Of a DNA stretch of 64,000 nucleotides, positions 24,775-37,500 are shown in pieces. The stretch's first letter is position 1. Each line of letters starts with the position of its first letter. The position numbers and the translations under genes were made by a program. Below the pieces are notes generated by a model that saw only the letters and a list, made by a program, of their open reading frames with translations, had not been told where the DNA came from and searched no databases. This stretch comes from Cercis canadensis (Eukaryota > Streptophyta > Magnoliopsida > Fabales > Fabaceae): assembly GCA_003255065.1 (NCBI GenBank), contig QAOA01008187.1, positions 87,029 to 151,028 of the forward strand. The letters are read 5' to 3'.

Positions 24775-27099
24775 TTGCCCTATGTCACGGCCCAAAATAA
24801 TGGCACTATAAGTGCTGGTAGCGCACTTACAGGAGATAATATAACAACACTACTCAGTGGCTTTCTCCTAATGGCGATTTTGCATTCGGATTTCTCCAAC
24901 TTCAAAATGACCATTTCTTGCTTAGTAATCAGGGGCTGGTTCTGAATAGCCCCAAAGGGATAGAGCTATGGAGAGCAAATATCTCATCAAGTACAGTTTC
25001 CTTTGGCATAATGAATGATACCGAAAATTTTGCGGTGGTAGACCAGAATTCCATGGTGTTGTGGGACAGTTTCAATAATCCTACTGACACTTTGGTGCCT
25101 ACTCAAATAAAGGAGGTAAACAACACTCTTTCATCTCGAAAATCTGAGAGCAACTTCTCAAGGGGAAGGTTTCAAGTTCGCCTTGTAAATGGGAATGTTG
25201 TGCTCACCTCTATAAATTTGGTTTCCAACAACACTTATGATGCTTACTTCAGCAGTCAAACTAGTAATGATGCCAATGAATTGAGTATCTTTGATGCAGC
25301 AGGTTCCTTGTACATAAAGAGAAGAAATGGTGAAAAGCATTATATCACATATCCAAATGAGGTTCTCCCAGCTGATGACTTTTATTACAGAGCAACACTC
25401 AATTATGATGGAGTTTTCACCATTTCGTATCACCACAAAGATGCAAGAGCGAATCAAAGCTGGTATGTTTCAAAGACTGAACCATAAAATATTTGCACTG
25501 CTACAACTATGTCAATTGGTACTGGTGTCTGTGGGTTTAATAGTATCTGCTCTCTTAACACCGATAAGAGACCAATGTGTTAATGCCCTGAAGGGTATTC
25601 TCTTAATGATCCAACTGATAAGTACGGTAGCTGCGCACCAAATTTCGAACTTGGTTGTCAAGAAGGTTTGCAGAGCTCACAAGAAGAGTTTTATGTTATG
25701 AAGGAAATAGCAGATATTGATTGGCCCTTGTCAGATTTTGAATTATATGATCCTTACAATTATGAGGGGTGTAAAGCTGCTTGTTTGAAAGATTGCCTAT
25801 GTGTTGTCTCTATTTTTAGGGATAATAAATGCTAGAAGAAGAAGCTGCCGCTCTCAAATGGGAGAGAAGATAAGACATTAAGGGCAGAAGCTTTCATCAA
25901 GTTGATGAAAAATAATGCTTCCCCAAGAAACCCTGATTCTCCGTTTCAAAAGAAAGATAAAGGTACATTGATCACTGTGATATCAACCTTGTTAGGTAGC
26001 TCTATGTTTGTCAATTTCATGCTGGTTAGTGCCATATGCATTGCTTTCTACTTCTACAACAATAAGAAGTTCATAACAGTAAAATTGTTGTGGGGAGTAT
26101 TTTGCGCAGTTTTACCTTCAAAGAGATTGTAGAAGCAACAAGCAACTTCAAAGATGAATTGGGAAGGGGATCTTGTGGCATTGTTTATAAAGGGACGGTA
26201 GAAGTTATTGTTGCTGTCAAGAGACTAGAAAAGGTGCTTCAAGACAGTGATAAGGAATTTAAAATTGAAGTGCAAGTGATAGGCCAAACTCATCACAAGA
26301 ACCTGGTTTGCTTGATTGGATATTGTAATGAGGGACAACACTGGATTCTGGTATATGAGTTCATTAACAATGGCACTTTAGCAAGCTTCCTATTTGGAGA
26401 ATCTAAACCAAATTGGAGCCAAAGAGTTCATATTGCCTTTGGGATTGGAAGAGGGCTTTTCTACTTGCATGAGGAATGTTTCACTCAAATCATCCATTGT
26501 GACATTAAGCCTCAAAACATACTTCTTGATGAGTATTATAATGCTAGAATTTTAGATTTTGGGATATCAAAGCTGTTATTGATGGATCAAAGTCACACTG
26601 TAACTGCTGTCAGTGGAACAAAAGGGTATGTTGCACCGGATTGGTTCAGAAGCGCACCAATCACAGCAAAGGTTGATGTTTACAGTTTTGGTGTGGTTAT
26701 GTTGGAGATCGTTTGCTATAGAAAAAATGTAGACATGGAGCTCGGTAACGAGATAAGGATATATTAACTGATTGGGCATATGACTGGTATAAGGCTGGAA
26801 GATTAGACGTTCTGGTTGAGAATGATGATGAGGCTATCAGGGACATGAATAGGCTGGAGAGGTTTGTGATGGTAGCCATATGGTGTCTCCAAGAAGATCT
26901 CTCTATGAGGCCAACAATAAAGAAGGCTATGTTGATGCTGGAAGGAATAACTCCAGTTGAAATTCCACCAAGTCCATGCAGTTATAGTTCTGCTAGTTTT
27001 AGTTCAAAATAATTTCATGTCTTTCATTGTAGCTCTGTTAGTAATGTTAGTTTCAATTCAAAATCAAAAGTTTATTTTGCTCTAAAATCTCACTTATAA

Positions 27100-27581
27100 G
27101 GCTTTGTTTGGGAGTTATTTTGAAGGGGAAAAGAAAGGAGAGGGGAGGAATAAAGCTCTCCTCTCCTTTGTTTGGAAGATTTATCTTAAAAAATGAGAGG
27201 AGACCGGTTGGTAAGATACAACCCTTACACTCTCTTTTTGGTCCATTTTTGTGTTCTTTCAAATTGAGAGGTTTGGAGAGGAAATATGTTAAAATGACTA
27301 TTATACCTCTTTATTTTTTCTAAAATTTCTCACCCTTTTATTAAGAAATGAGTGTATTTTATTATTTAATTTTATATTAAATATATCTATTTTAATAATA
27401 AAGGGTAAACTAGTAAAAATATTTTACAATAAGACTTTTTCTTTCATTTCCTTTACTTTTGCTCATTTTAATCATTCAAACAAAAGAGAATAAAACCCAT
27501 CCTTTTTCTCTTCCTTTCCTTTTCCCTCTCTTTCCTCTCCTTTCATTTCCTTTCCCCTCACTTCAAACTCCCAAACAGACC
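27100..27581. mobile_element. Tourist-like MITE (PIF/Harbinger type)
   Basis: A 482-bp element. Its left end GGCTTTGTTTGGGAGTT and right end (as reverse complement) GGTCTGTTTGGGAGTT form imperfect terminal inverted repeats. Purine-rich sequence follows the left end and pyrimidine-rich sequence precedes the right end, so the arms can pair further. It is flanked by ATAA on both sides (27096-27099 and 27582-27585), consistent with the TAA target of this superfamily. It has no coding capacity. It lies just downstream of the dead receptor kinase copy. Confidence 0.75.
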
Positions 27582-27585
27582 ATAA

Positions 27586-28123
27586 GTGTTTTCTGTTTTT
27601 ACTCTTTAAAATATCAAGGGCAGCCCCTTTGCCATTAGATGTTGCCTTTCATTTCCTTTTCCTATATGTAGCATAGCACTTGGATTAAACCTGATTAAGA
27701 GCATTATCTAGATTTGGTCATATATCTTCAATATTTGTATACTTGTTAAGAGAGTTGGAATCATCTAAACTTGTCTTGACCATCAGCATTTCTTGAACAA
27801 TCTTAATAAGTAATCAAACGAACTACATTAGAATACCAGTCTCTTGACTTCAATAACAAAAATAAAGTTAGAACCTTTTTGTTATCTCTATTCCCTAGTT
27901 AGTGTTTGTTGGTCAAACAAATCAAAGCTATACCAATGCCTATAATGGAGAAAGATAATAAGATTATCTGTAACTTTATGCTTCAGGAAAATTTAGAAGT
28001 ACGAGTTTATAAATTTACAAAAATTGGAATGCTTTACCCCTTACAAGTACTTTCTCTTTGATAGATGTTGCTTAACCAAAATTCTATGTGTCATGACTTA
28101 AGAACAGAGTATGTGACAATGTC
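27586..28123. other. Intergenic, nothing recognised
   Basis: AT-rich, with stops in all frames and no family resemblance that I can see. Confidence 0.55.
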
Positions 28124-28274
28124 TGTCACAACGTACCCAAAGGTCGCTATGACGTGAATGACGAACTTAGAAAAAAGATTAGTTTTCCAAAAGAAAACTT
28201 GGAGTCGCTACCAATTATATTAAGAAAACCCATTTTAAAATAAAAAAAATGGTCTGCGAACCAGAGAGGGTTAA

Positions 28275-28954
28275 TGATGCGTTCGCGTACCCGAAGGATC
28301 GAAATGGAGTGTTTGGATACCAAACTGTGGGATGACCTTGGTTATCGCAATAAGGTGAACCCTTAACAAGGAAGGATCCTTGGTAAGTTCAAGTTCAAGT
28401 TCAAGTTCTTTGCCCAAGAACAACAGGGAAACTCTCAATACAGAGAAACTCAATAATTCAAAAATTGAATAATATTAATCTCAAAACTGTTTTGCAAAGG
28501 CATACATGAATTCCTTATATAGGCAATTCGGCTAGGAGGCTACAAGCTATGATGGATCCTCTAAGAAAGTTAATAAAACCCTAATACCCAGTTTGGCCCA
28601 TAGACATAAAGGCCTAAAATATGAAAAAATGAATTTAAAACTAATTAAATGTTTTGGCCCATAAACATAAAGGCCCAAAAATAAAACTAATTAAATTAAA
28701 CATAATTTTTGGCCTGCTCCAAACTTGGGCTCCAAGCTGGCCTATGTGCACCTTCTACAAGAGACAGATAAGTGATCCATCTCAACTCTGAACTTGGCCC
28801 AGCTACTCTTTCCTTGGTCTGCACCTCTTGGACTAGGCTCAACAATGCCTCTCTCACTCGCTTAGCTCTGCTTCTAGTCATCGGGCCTCCAACTCCAAGC
28901 AAGGGATCATGAACACTCCTAGGGTTAGGGCGTGTAGCAAGCTGATTCGCATCA
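28275..28954 (-). repeat. 3' LTR of CRM-like element B
   Basis: A 680-bp LTR with TGATG...CATCA ends. It contains four copies of AAGTTC near 28387-28410, where the partner LTR has three. The tail of the polyprotein coding overlaps its start on the minus strand. Confidence 0.88.
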
Positions 28955-31900
28955 TTCCCTCTCTCCTCGGAAGGATTCGTCCTCGAATCTGAATCGTCAC
29001 CTGGTTCGAATATAACCTTAGTTCGGCCCTTGTTGGCTTGCCTAGCATATTGCTCATTCTTCTTCTCAATATTAGCCCGAACCTTGGAATGCAAGTCTCT
29101 AACAAAATCTTGGGATTTCAGATACTTCAAGCTCTCATGATCTGAATCAATGATGAATTCCCGAGGCCATAGATAGTGCTGCCACGTTTGGAGAGTCCTC
29201 ACTAGAGCATAAAGCTCTTTGTCATAAGTGGGATAATTTAATGCTGCCCCATTAAGCTTCTCACTGAAATATGAATAGGCTTGAAATCCTGCATCAAAAC
29301 AGCCCCTATTCCAATACCTGAAGCATCACATTCAATCTCAAAAGCTCTGTCAAAGTTAGGAAAACATAAAAGAGGAGCACTAGTTAAAGTTTCCTTTAAA
29401 GTGGTAAATGCCCTCTCTTGTTCCTCGCCCCACTTAAAGCTCACATTTTTCTTAACTAGTTCATTTAGGGGTGCGGCTATGGTGCTGAAATTCTTTACAA
29501 ACCGCCTATAAAAACTAGCTAAGCCATGGAAAGATCTTACCTCATTCGCATTCTTAGGTGTAGGCTAATCTCGGATTGCCTTAACCTTCTCCTCATCCAT
29601 GCTAATACTCTTAGAACTTACAACAAACCCAAGAAATATAACAGAATCGGAACAAAATGCACACTTCTTGAAATTAGCATACAATTTATGTTCTCTCAAA
29701 GCAATAAAAACATCATGCAAGTGTGACGCATGATCATTTAGGGTTTTGCTATAAACTAGGATATCATCAAAATAAACCACCACAAATTTTCCAATAAAGG
29801 CACGCGAAACATGGTTCATTAGTCTCATGAAAGTGCTAGGTGCATTAGTTAAACCGAAAGGCATTACTAACCACTCATACAAACCATATTTTGTTTTAAA
29901 GGCAGTTTTCCACTCATCGCCTTCTTTCATGCGAATTTGGTAGTATCCATTCTTTAAATCTATCTTAGAAAAGATACTAGAATCATACAACTCATCAAGC
30001 ATGTCATCTAATCTAGGGATAGGATGTCTATACTTAATCGTGATTTGGTTGATGGCTCGGCAATCCACACACATGCGCCATGTCCCGTCTTTCTTTGGCA
30101 CCAAGATAACTGGAACTGAATATGAGCTTAGACTTTCTTTCACAAATCCCTTTTGTACTAGCTCATCCACTTGCCTTTGAATTTTCTTTGTCTCGTTAGG
30201 ATTAGCTCAGTAGGCTGATTTATTAGGGATAGTCGATCCAGGAACAAATTCAATCTGGTGCTCTATGCCCCTCAAAGGAGGCAAACCATGTGGTATCTCT
30301 TCAGGGAAAATATCAGCAAATTCCTGCATCAAAGAAACAACCACACTAGGCAAAGAAGGGTTAATAGAGTTAGTAAAATAAACATCCTTGTACATAAGTA
30401 CAAGAAGGGTTGGCCTAGACAACAGAACACTTTTCACCTCACTCTTTTGTGCAAAAGCACTCACTTTTTGTCTTCTCTCACTCTTTTTGTCCTTACTTTT
30501 TTCTTTTTCTCTCTCAGCCTCTTTTTCTTTGGCTACTTTTTCTTCTCTCTCTTTACATTCTTTTGTAATCTTTGCTTGATCCGCATATGCAAGAGCAGGT
30601 TTTAAAGGTTTCAACAAAGTAGCCTTGTTATTCTTGTAGACAGTGTAAGTGTTGTTGTATCCGTCATACTTCACTCGCCTATCAAACTGCCATGGTCGCC
30701 CCAACAAGATGTGACAAGCATGCATGGGCACCACATCACACAACACTTCATCTTTAAAAGTACTAAAAGAAAATGCAATCTGAACCTACTTGTTTACCCA
30801 TAAATCTCCTCTATCATTCAACCACCATAGCCTATAAGGCGTGGGGTGTGGAATAGTAGGTAAACCCAACTTCTCTACTGCTAAGGTACTAGCAATATTA
30901 GTACAAGATCCACTATCAATAATTACGCTACATACCTTGTCTCCCACCAAGGATCGATTTTGAAAGATATGCTCTCTATGTTCTTCTATGTCATCTTCCC
31001 TCGGTTGCATGTTGAGCACACGCCTAGACACCATCAAATACTGATCTGGAAAAGAGTCATCAATACCCTCTACGTCACTAGCATCTTCCAAGGGTGGCAT
31101 GTCTTTACAACCAGGTGTAACAAGAGATTCCTCCTCACTATCATACTCACCAGTAGCAAGCATAACAACTTTCCTTCTATTCGGACATTCAGAAGATATA
31201 TGTCCATGCCCTTGACACCTGTAGCATTTGATGTCATGTGACTTAGAAGAAGAGTTATATTCTATTTTACCTTGGGAAATAGGAGTAGAACCCGTAGGCC
31301 TTGGTCTTGTGTCTTCTCTTAGCTTTGGAGCTGTGTGAGGATTATCCTTCCAATTTGATTTTCAGTTTGAAGTTCTGGAGGGCACACCGAATCTAGAAGC
31401 TGCTCTAGCCTTCAACTGTCGCTCTACATGCTTGGCTTTATGCACCAAGTCCTCCATCTCTACATAGTGACTCATCTCCACCACTTCAGCAATCTCTCGC
31501 TTCAAGCCACTAATAAACCGTGTCATGGTTGTCTCACAGTTCTCATCAATACTAGCCCTCATCATGGCTATCTCCATCTCACTGTTGTACTCAGCCACAC
31601 TCATAAATCCCTGTTTCAAATCTTGCAGTTTCCTGAAACAATCTATATAGTAATGTCTAGGTACAAATTGTTTCCTCATCACGGCTCTCATATCAGCCCA
31701 TGACCGAATAGGTCTCTCACCATCTCTATGCCTGTTAATCACTAGTTGATCCCACCAAATACTAGCATAATCAGTGAATTCAACTACTGCCAACTTCACT
31801 TTTTTTTCTTCAGAGTATTCATGACACTAAAAAACATGTTCCACTTTCCTCTCCCAATCTAGGTAAAGTTCAGGATCACTTTTACCTTGAAAGGTAGGAA

Positions 31901-33603
31901 TTCTCATTTTTATACTCCCCAGGTTATTATCACGATGAGGGGCTGCCCTCCTCTCTCTTCTGGTCTCGGTTTCAACCTCAGAATAATCTTCTTCCTCTTC
32001 CTCAAAATACCGAAAGGGTCTAGTTGTTTTAGTTTTTGTCTTAGGTGAAACTAGGTTCACTAGGTTTTCTAACCTCTCTAATATGTCCTCAGTACCCATT
32101 CGTAATGCTGCAATTTGGTCCTGAATTACGTTCATATATGCATCCATATGACTTTTGGTGAATGGTTCTTCCTGTTCCATGTTGCACACACTCACCTCAC
32201 GTGTTTCACTCGTGTTTACACTCAATTGGCTTTTTCCCGATAATGCGCTCACCACTCTTGCCTTTTTCCACTCAAATTTCCTTAGAAGCCCTTAAACAAG
32301 AACTTGCCAAGAATTTATCAAGGAGAAAAGGTGATAGAAAAAAAAATGACAAGAAAGCCAAATAAGGGTGTTGAATAAAAATAAATAAGATAAGGAAGCA
32401 AAACAATAACTCCAAGAAGGAAAAAGAAATAAAATAAAATAAAATAAATGACCAAGACTTTTGAATATAAATAATGAACAAGGGTGTTGGTTTGGACAAG
32501 AAAAGAACAAAGGAATCTAGAAAACAGCAACAAATTGAAAGAAAATCAGCAGATTACAGAAAACAGCCCGAAACAGATGTTTTTGAAGGATTTTGAGCCC
32601 AAAAAGGGCGTCAACTGGCTTTACCTAGCTGCCACGTCGAAGGTCTCTGAACGAGCTTCGAAATGCCGGGTCACGGGTTCCGTAACTCCAAACGAGCTGA
32701 AAGTTATGGCCTTTTCAAGTAAGTGAGTCCAAATAGTCCTTTTTTTTTTTATTTTCTTTTCACAAGAACAGGTTTTGCTAATCTTTTTTTTTTTTTTTTG
32801 ATTTGTTTGTTTTGCAAAATCTGTCTCTCTTTTTTTTTTTGTTTTTTTTTTTTAAACTTAACTAGGACTCGACGAACAACTAGGATTTGCTATTGCAATT
32901 GAAACAGCCGCCGCCTCTAGGCAATTTTAACCTAGGACGTGGACTCTTAAACACAAACAAGGAAAACAAGGAAAAAACGACCAACCAATGATCTGAACAA
33001 AAATAATAGGGATAACTTGACCCGAAACTTAAAGAACATAACGAAGAATGAAATTGATAGGAAAAATAAAAGACAAAAACTGACTTAATAGAAAGGGGGT
33101 AGAAGTTGATTGACTCAAACAAATAAGATAGATAAAATAAAAATAGAATAGGGGGTTTTAGGAATACCGATTGAAACTCCAAGGAGCCAAAGCTCTGATA
33201 CCAAATGATGCGTTCGCGTACCCGAATGATCGAAACGGAGTGTTTGGATACTAAATTATGGGATGACCTTGGTTATCGCAATAGGGTGAACCCTTAACAA
33301 GGAAGGATCCTTGGTAAGTTCAAGTTCAAGTTCTTTGCCCAAGAACAACAGGGAAGCTCTCAATCCAGAAAAACTCAATAATTCAAAAACTGAATAATAT
33401 TAAGGCCATGTCTAGAGTGCAAATGACCCAAAATGGGTACCGGTGCAAATGACACTCAATTGTCATTGGATCATCCACTTGGCCTAATCAATGGCTCTGA
33501 TGGTTTGACCAGCTAATTGGTTATCAGGTCTTTTTAATAATAACATAGTAGCTTCATATTTTTGTTGAATTATAGAATGACCCCATTTTTTTGGGTCATT
33601 TGT

Positions 33604-33779
33604 TGTCCAGAGAGAATCAATACAGACATCAACATGACCAATATGATGTTTATGCTAGTGATATATGGAGCCTTGGGGTCAGCATATTGGAATTCTATAT
33701 GGGTAGATTTCCATTTGCTGTGGGAAGGCAAGGGGATTGGGATGACCCAAATGTTTCAGACTCAAAGATTCATACTTGA
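33604..33779 (+). pseudogene. Captured MAP kinase kinase fragment (MKK4/5-like)
   Basis: One frame gives PERINTDIN, another [20 protein letters not shown] then [14 protein letters not shown]. This is kinase subdomains VIII-IX of a plant group C MAP kinase kinase: the proline-glutamate of the P+1 loop, then the structural D-I-W-S-L-G motif. A frame change lies between the two pieces. Only about 55 residues are present, with no glycine loop, catalytic loop or C-lobe end, so it cannot be a kinase. It lies within the Pack-MULE, upstream of the isopentenyltransferase piece. Confidence 0.85.
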
Positions 33780-34108
33780 TTCTCTCCCAAAAGTACCACA
33801 TCGTAATTAACCAAAAATGGAAATAAAAAGAGAAAGATTCAGTGCCTCAAAATGCCTGCCATTGAAATTGAATATGAAGGAACTAAAAGAATGCAATGAA
33901 AGCTTGGGCTACTCAAGAAGACAAATTTTACTTTCCTGGTAAACATTATCAAGACAAGATTGATTTAATTTGAATCTGAAACGTACCCATTCCCCCCAAT
34001 TTTCCTAAAAATAAAATCCGAACCCATCTTATAAAAAATTACAGCAAGTCATTATCATTAAGGGGAAAAAAGAAGGAGAAGAAGAAAACCAAAGAAAAAC
34101 AGAGGACT

Positions 34109-34545
34109 ATGAAGAAAGTGGTCGAGGTGGAGGTAGTAGTTGATGAAGATTTCGGCCCAGAAAATGGGGAGCTCTCCCCTGCAGAGTTCCAGCAACTGGT
34201 TGGGTCGATGATCACGGATATCACTTCCCGGAGGAAGGTTCCGATCGTTGTTGGTGGGTCTAACTCCTTCATCCATGCTCTGTTGGTAGAGTGATTCGAT
34301 CCTGAGTTGAATGTGTTTGATGGGTCGTTGCCAAAATGGATCTCCAGCGAGTTGAGGTACAAGTGCTGCTTTCTCTAGGTTGACTTGTCGTTCCCTGTGT
34401 TATCCGATTACCTAGCGAAGCGAGTCGATGACATGCTTGACTCGGGAATGGTGGACGAGTTGGCTGATTTCTTCGACCCAGAAGCGGACGATTTCGAACT
34501 CGACTCAGCGCACCGTTCTGGGCTGAGAAAAGCTAGATGTCTTGA
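34109..34545 (+). pseudogene. Captured adenylate isopentenyltransferase fragment
   Basis: The frame from 34109 reads VVDEDFGPENGELSPAEFQQ, then PIVVGGSNSFIHALLVE followed by a stop at 34292. After it, FDPELNVFDG, YKCCFLWVD, then VLSDYLAKRVDDMLDSGMVD and DELADFFDPEAD continue. This is the central part of plant IPT, which adds the isopentenyl group to ATP/ADP in cytokinin synthesis. The VVGGSNSFIHALL strand and the CCFLWVD strand are typical of the family. The N-terminal P-loop and the C-terminal half are missing. It is carried by the Pack-MULE and is not a working gene. Confidence 0.88.
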
Positions 34546-37500
34546 GGTGTATGTGTGTATGGGTTGATGTCTATTTGAAGTGAAGAGAAGAAAATGAAGA
34601 AGAAGAAAGGGCCGTCGGAATGATGGAGGAGAAGAGAAAAGTTAGAGAAAAATAAAAGTAAATACATATATTTCATAGGGCCAAAATATAATTAACTATT
34701 TATAGGCAAGATTCAGTCATTTCATCTGGAGTGTACACGTGGCTTCATCTCAGCCATTGAGTGGCATTTGTACTGGTACCTATTTTGAGGCATTTTTACT
34801 CTAGACATGGCCTAATATTAATCTCAAAACTGTTTTGCAAAGGCATACACGAATTCCTTATATAGGCAATTCGGCTAGGAGGCTACAAGCTATGATGGAT
34901 CCTCTAAGAAAGTTAATAAAACCCTAATACCCAGTTTGACCCATAGACGTAAAGGCCTAAAATATTAAAAAATGAATTTAAAATTAATTAAATGTTTTGG
35001 CCCATAAACATAAAGGCCAAAAAATAAAACTAATTAAATTAAACATAATTTTTGGCCTGCTCCAAACTTAGGCTCCAAGCTGGCCCATGTGCACCTTCTA
35101 CAAGAGACAGATAAGTGATCCATCTCAACTCTGAACTTGGCCCAGCTACTTTTTCCTTGGTCTGCACCTCTTGGACTAGGCTCAACAATGCCTCTCTCAC
35201 TCGCTTAGCTCTGCTTCTAATCATCGAGCCTCCAACTCCAAGCAAGGGATCATGAACACTCCTAGGGTTAGGGCGTGTAGCAAGCTGATTCGCATCAGTT
35301 CGGGAGTCTGTTTATGCGTGGGGAAGGTATTAGGCACCCCACAGCATCTGTCTAAAGACGGTTACCCTAAATTAATTGTGTGAACATCAATATGGCCAAA
35401 GTATGTGTTTTATTTATTTACCCTAAAATAATAAATATATTTACAGGAATATCTAACAAAAGTAAAAGCAAAAAATTTAAACGTGCAATTCATAATTTCA
35501 ATACTGAGACATAAATCCTTCCATCCCTTCATCGCATAAAGCGACTGTCCAGGGTGGCGCTACCTTCACCTAGGTCGGATAGAGAAAGGCATCCTATATA
35601 GGATTGACTCGCCCTATCCTTCCATGATAAGTGAAGGGGCATGCGGATACTACGCAATATAGATATATTTTTTATATGCAGTGCAAATGTATGGTTTTAA
35701 GCATGACAGTACTTTTCCTTGTACAATGGGAGGGGTACATAATTGAAAAATGTAATCAAAATAAACAAAAGCTTTTTGAATCGCCTTAGGGTTTTGCTAA
35801 TGGTCCAAGGATTGTGACTCCTTCTCACATGGAAAACACATTAGTTAGCTCAAAATAAGAAATTAAATGTCACATATGCATAAGCAATTGAGCAGCCACA
35901 ACACATCACAATGAACGACAAGATAAAGTAAGAAACATGTCAACTTATAGTGAAAAGGTATACAATACTAAAGCACATGTGGCAGCCATTAAGAGTCAAA
36001 ATAAAACCATGAAAATGACATACAAAGTAAGACAACAACATTTAGTTAAACAGGGTAATCAACATACACTCCTAATTAGCATGCAAATAGTTCTAAAAAG
36101 GAAGAAAGGACAACAAGTAAACACAAGGCAAAATAAAGAAAAATAGAACAACAAAGACAAAAAACAAAACATAAAACAAGGGAAACTTGTAAATAAATAT
36201 AGGAATGCATGCCAATGTGATTTAACCCCAAAAGTTTACATGACATAGAAAAACATCTTATGGTTCTAAATAATCAAAAGGCATACAAAAATGAGCTACC
36301 TAACTCAAGTTATGGCCAAAAAACATAACACTGCCAAAATTAACTAACAATTTTACAGTACAGTTAAAACAACCATTTTCAAATTAAAACTTGGAGCAAC
36401 TGAGACATGCAAAAACTATGAAATTTATACACATGCAAGATACACATCTTAGGGTTCTAACAAGACAAGAAGTATGTCATTTGGGGTTGTAAAACTGAAG
36501 TTATGGTCAAAAGACCGACCACTGCCAGTGTTGGACTGACAGGTCCAAAAATGACCATTTAGAAACCAAATTTGATAACTATTATCCCAATTGACCAATT
36601 CAATTTTAAACATGACAAAAGTTAAAAGATTAAGACCAAAACACAAAGTTTTCAAGAAAGGTCAAGCATCATTTTGATTTTTAATCAAGAACCCTAAAAC
36701 ACATTCAAGAAAACAAAGGCAAAAAAAACAAGATACTCAAAAAAAAATCCACAAGAAGCATGCTCACTCCAACAAGACATGACAAATGGTACCAAAATAA
36801 AAATAGGGCAGCAGGCATGTAAAACCTACAATACTGTCAATCAAGACCATGCTAGGAAAAGACCAACCCTAAACAAAAATCATGTTATATGGTAAAAACA
36901 AGCAAAACAACAATAAACTAAGTACTCAACCACAATCGAAGCAAAAACTAAACATAACCTCCCTGAACTAAAATATCAAGAGGATATTCAAGATAGGAGA
37001 AAACCAACAAAAATAAAATGAAACTCATGGAATTAAGATGAAATAGAGTCACTCAAGAGGGAAACAAAAAGAAACATACATTTCACATGGATTCAAACAA
37101 AAACCCACAAGAGAATGACAAGAAATCAAGAGAAGAGTGAAGGTTACCTAGTGTTCTTCAAGAAAACTTCTCTTCCTTGCTCGAAGGTGTAGAACCCAAC
37201 TCCAACAAGTTCAAACCACTCTTGGTTTCTTGTTTTTCTCTCCAAGAATTTCAAGAACTCTCAAGAACTCTTAACTTTCATCTCTTTGATCTAGTTTTTC
37301 AAGTTCTCTCTCTTTTCTCCTTGTTTTCACCTTAAGAGCATATTCCCTAGGCTCTCCTCTCTTTGATCTTATGCAATTAGCCCTCTCAACTTGGAGAGCA
37401 AGTTGAGGGTAGTTTGGTCCTTTCATACCCCTTTTGCACCTTCCTCCCACTTTCCTTTAGCCTTGGCATGTGAAAAATCCAATAATTCTTTCCTAAAATG

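Larger units (their letters stand above)
17726..27012 (+). pseudogene. Second G-type lectin receptor kinase copy, split by an Athila-type insertion
   Basis: This is a tandem paralogue of the gene at 13093. The first 47 bases (17726-17772, MAFDFLSYLIFLLLL) are the signal peptide start. The gene resumes at 24775 with LPYVTAQNNGTISAG after a 7-kb retroelement. The lectin part has lost about 35 codons and shifted frame near 24830-24920, then reads NQGLVLNSPKGIELWRANIS onward. Stops follow at 25485, 25581 and 25833. A membrane segment ([14 protein letters not shown], about 25962) is present. After a shift near 26090 the kinase reads well: [32 protein letters not shown] (D-F-G kept), VAPDWF. A further shift near 26750 precedes the C-terminus, which ends at 27012. 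It has at least five breaks besides the insertion, so it is dead. Confidence 0.88.
33404..34812 (+). mobile_element. Pack-MULE carrying MAP kinase kinase and isopentenyltransferase fragments
   Basis: This 1409-bp element has terminal inverted repeats of about 50 bp. The left end starts GGCCATGTCTAGAGTGCAAA and the right end, reverse-complemented, starts GGCCATGTCTAGAGTAAAAA. Both continue to a shared GGTACC block. It is flanked by an identical 9-bp duplication TAATATTAA (33395-33403 and 34813-34821), the signature of Mutator-like elements. It has no transposase. Inside are two host gene scraps on the plus strand, one from a MAP kinase kinase and one from an adenylate isopentenyltransferase, which makes it a Pack-MULE. 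It sits in the LTR of CRM-like element B and so is younger than that element. Confidence 0.93.
28275..35297 (-). mobile_element. CRM-like Ty3/gypsy element B, fossil
   Basis: A minus-strand element. The 3' LTR is 28275-28954. The 5' LTR is 33206-35297 including an inserted Pack-MULE (about 674 bp without it). The primer site TGGTATCAGAG (initiator tRNA-Met type) lies at 33192-33204, and the polypurine tract next to 28955. Parts seen, in order: gag (about 31360-32255), zinc knuckle (about 31190-31230), protease with CSVIIDSGSCTNIAS (about 30900), reverse transcriptase with [15 protein letters not shown] and [12 protein letters not shown] (29565-30170), an RNase H portion (about 29150-29444) and the integrase tail, whose coding runs into the 3' LTR. 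Reading into the LTR is a known CRM trait. It is broken in several places. The two LTRs differ by about 3% by my count (some 20 sites), so it is about half the age of element A. Possible target repeats are GTTAA (28270) and GTTCG (35298). Confidence 0.85.
33206..35297 (-). repeat. 5' LTR of CRM-like element B, interrupted by a Pack-MULE
   Basis: The LTR parts are 33206-33403 and 34813-35297, separated by the MULE at 33404-34812. Without the MULE and its duplicated 9-mer it is 674 bp, shorter than the partner LTR by one 6-bp AAGTTC unit. Confidence 0.88.

Noticed and set aside
30258-30605. Phenylalanine/serine-rich plus-strand frames in element B
   Set aside because: They are antisense shadows of lysine/glutamate-rich coding of the fossil element.
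35937-36146. Lysine-rich open frame in the Tat/Ogre-type LTR
   Set aside because: Low-complexity A-rich sequence inside an LTR, with no relation to a protein family.
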